This document shows, in pieces, positions 63,401 through 64,000 of a stretch of DNA of 64,000 bases. Under the pieces are notes generated by a model. It saw only the letters and a program-made list of their open reading frames with translations. It was not told where the DNA came from and searched no databases. The translations under genes were made by a program, and so were the position numbers. Numbering within the stretch: position 1 is the first letter of the stretch; each line of letters starts with the position of its first letter. Where the stretch lies: positions 1,479,649-1,543,648 of the forward strand of contig NW_027480534.1 in the NCBI RefSeq assembly GCF_051401765.1. The letters are read 5' to 3'. Source of the stretch: Calliopsis andreniformis. Its lineage: Eukaryota > Arthropoda > Insecta > Hymenoptera > Andrenidae.

Positions 63401-64000
63401 TGAGGATTGGGTATTGAGGATTGAAGAATGAGGATTGAGGATTGAGAATTTAGGATTGAGGATTGAAGATTGAGTATTGAGGATCGAAGGTTGAGGATTG
63501 AGTATTGAGGATTGAGGATTGAGGATTGAGGGTAGAAGATTGAGCATTGAGGATTGAAGATTGAGGACTGGGGATTGAGGGTTGAAGTTTGAGGATTAAG
63601 GATTGAGGATTGGGGATTGAGGATCTAGGATTGGAGATCGACTATTGAGGATTGTAGGCTGAGGATTGAGTATTGAGGATTGAGAATTGAGAATTGAGGA
63701 TGTGGACTGAGGGTTGAGGATTGAGGTTTGAGGAACGAGGATTGAGGATTGAGGATTGAGGATTGAGTATTGAGGATTGAAGATTGAGGATTGAGAATTG
63801 AGGATTGAAGATTGAGGATTGGGTATTGAGGATTGAACATTGAGGATTGAGGATTGAGGATTGAAGATTGTGGATTGGGTATTGAGAATTGAAGAATGAG
63901 GATTGAGGATTGAGGATTGAGGATTGAGTATTGAGGATTGAAGATTGAGGATTGAGAATTGAGGATTGAAGATTGAGGGTTGAGGATTGAGGATTGAGGA
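57471..64000. repeat. 8,661-bp tandem duplication, copy B (cut by window end)
   Basis: This copy abuts copy A directly and runs to the last base, covering about three quarters of the unit. The only difference I noticed is a 2-bp gain: gaggattttgaag at 62,911 against gaggattgaag at 54,250, which moves the offset from 8,661 to 8,663 bp. Such a near-perfect copy against a background with frequent substitutions points to a very recent duplication or to an assembly artefact that placed the same stretch twice. Confidence 0.92.

Larger units (their letters stand above)
1..64000. repeat. Degenerate heptanucleotide satellite array (GAGGATT)n, whole window
   Basis: Every part of the window can be read as consecutive 7-bp units close to GAGGATT, with the complement AATCCTC on the other strand. 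Common variants change one base: gaagatt, gagtatt, gagaatt, gagggtt, gaggact, gatgatt, gacgatt, gaacatt and gtggatt. Occasional 6-bp units (gaggac before gaggact or gagggct; gaggat before gagggct) and small indels move the register but never break the array. Neither window end is an array edge, so the true array is longer than 64 kb. The + strand is rich in G and A and poor in C. No unique insertion, transposon terminus, RNA gene or regulatory site was seen. Arrays of this scale with nested higher-order repeats are typical of eukaryotic satellite DNA; the species and locus are not identifiable from the sequence. Confidence 0.97.

Noticed and set aside
765..63840. Dozens of - strand open frames of 64 to 663 codons read as a repetitive S/N/Q/P-rich protein family
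   Set aside because: All encode the same NPQSSIL heptad in whichever frame, overlap each other in different frames, and follow from a stop-free 7-bp repeat. Many start at TTG rather than ATG (for example + strand caa at 8,760-8,762). No domain or signal is visible.
1..64000. Telomeric repeat
   Set aside because: GAGGATT is not a known telomere motif (TTAGGG, TTAGG, TTTAGGG, TTAGGC). The array is degenerate with higher-order blocks, unlike a terminal telomere tract.
1..64000. CRISPR array
   Set aside because: Repeats are 7 bp and contiguous with no constant repeat-unique spacer alternation, and no cas genes are present.
1..64000. Heptad protein such as an RNA polymerase II tail or coiled coil
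   Set aside because: The residue pattern SSILNPQ does not match the YSPTSPS tail, has proline in each heptad against a coiled coil, and is forced by the DNA unit length.

Overview
The whole 64 kb window is one uninterrupted tandem array of a degenerate 7-bp unit, written GAGGATT on the + strand and AATCCTC on the - strand. I found no unique sequence, no credible gene, no RNA gene, no transposon and no array edge. Most units match the consensus or differ by one base (gaagatt, gagtatt, gagaatt, gagggtt, gaggact, gacgatt, gaacatt). C is rare on the + strand. An array this large with layered duplications fits a eukaryotic satellite or giant minisatellite (pericentromeric, subtelomeric or other heterochromatin). 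The sequence does not let me name the organism or the chromosomal position.

Above the heptamer level the array is a mosaic of larger repeats. Strongly diverged heptamer strings recur as landmarks. The clearest is an element of about 180 bp around GATATTCT, present 52 times at irregular spacings of about 0.4 to 2.5 kb. A second, with core AATGTTTGCGGTCTGA, occurs about 47 times. A third, GGATCTAGGATTGGAGATTG with its partner GAATTTAGAATTGAGG, appears only from about 21.6 kb rightwards, so the array has at least two zones.

Layout: 1-12 kb holds three related copies of a ~1.25 kb segment (starting at 1, 8036 and 11592), a ~0.95 kb repeat pair, and a diverged pocket near 4.0-4.6 kb. 12.05-16.36 kb is a direct tandem duplication of about 2.15 kb. 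19.4-21.5 kb holds a pair of ~0.8 kb repeats 1291 bp apart. 25.26-26.45 kb is a 593-bp tandem duplication. 27.24-27.93 kb is the most diverged pocket. 30.5-49 kb is a patchwork of 1-2 kb repeats. 48,810 to the end is an 8,661-bp segment followed directly by a second, nearly identical copy that runs off the window.

The many long open frames are all on the - strand and are a consequence of the repeat. Because 7 is not a multiple of 3, (AATCCTC)n reads as the same heptapeptide NPQSSIL in all three - frames without a stop, while the + strand meets TGA every 21 nt in every frame. In places all three - frames are open at once. I therefore annotate repeats rather than proteins. The most notable biology here is the multi-level structure of the array and its signs of recent unequal exchange.
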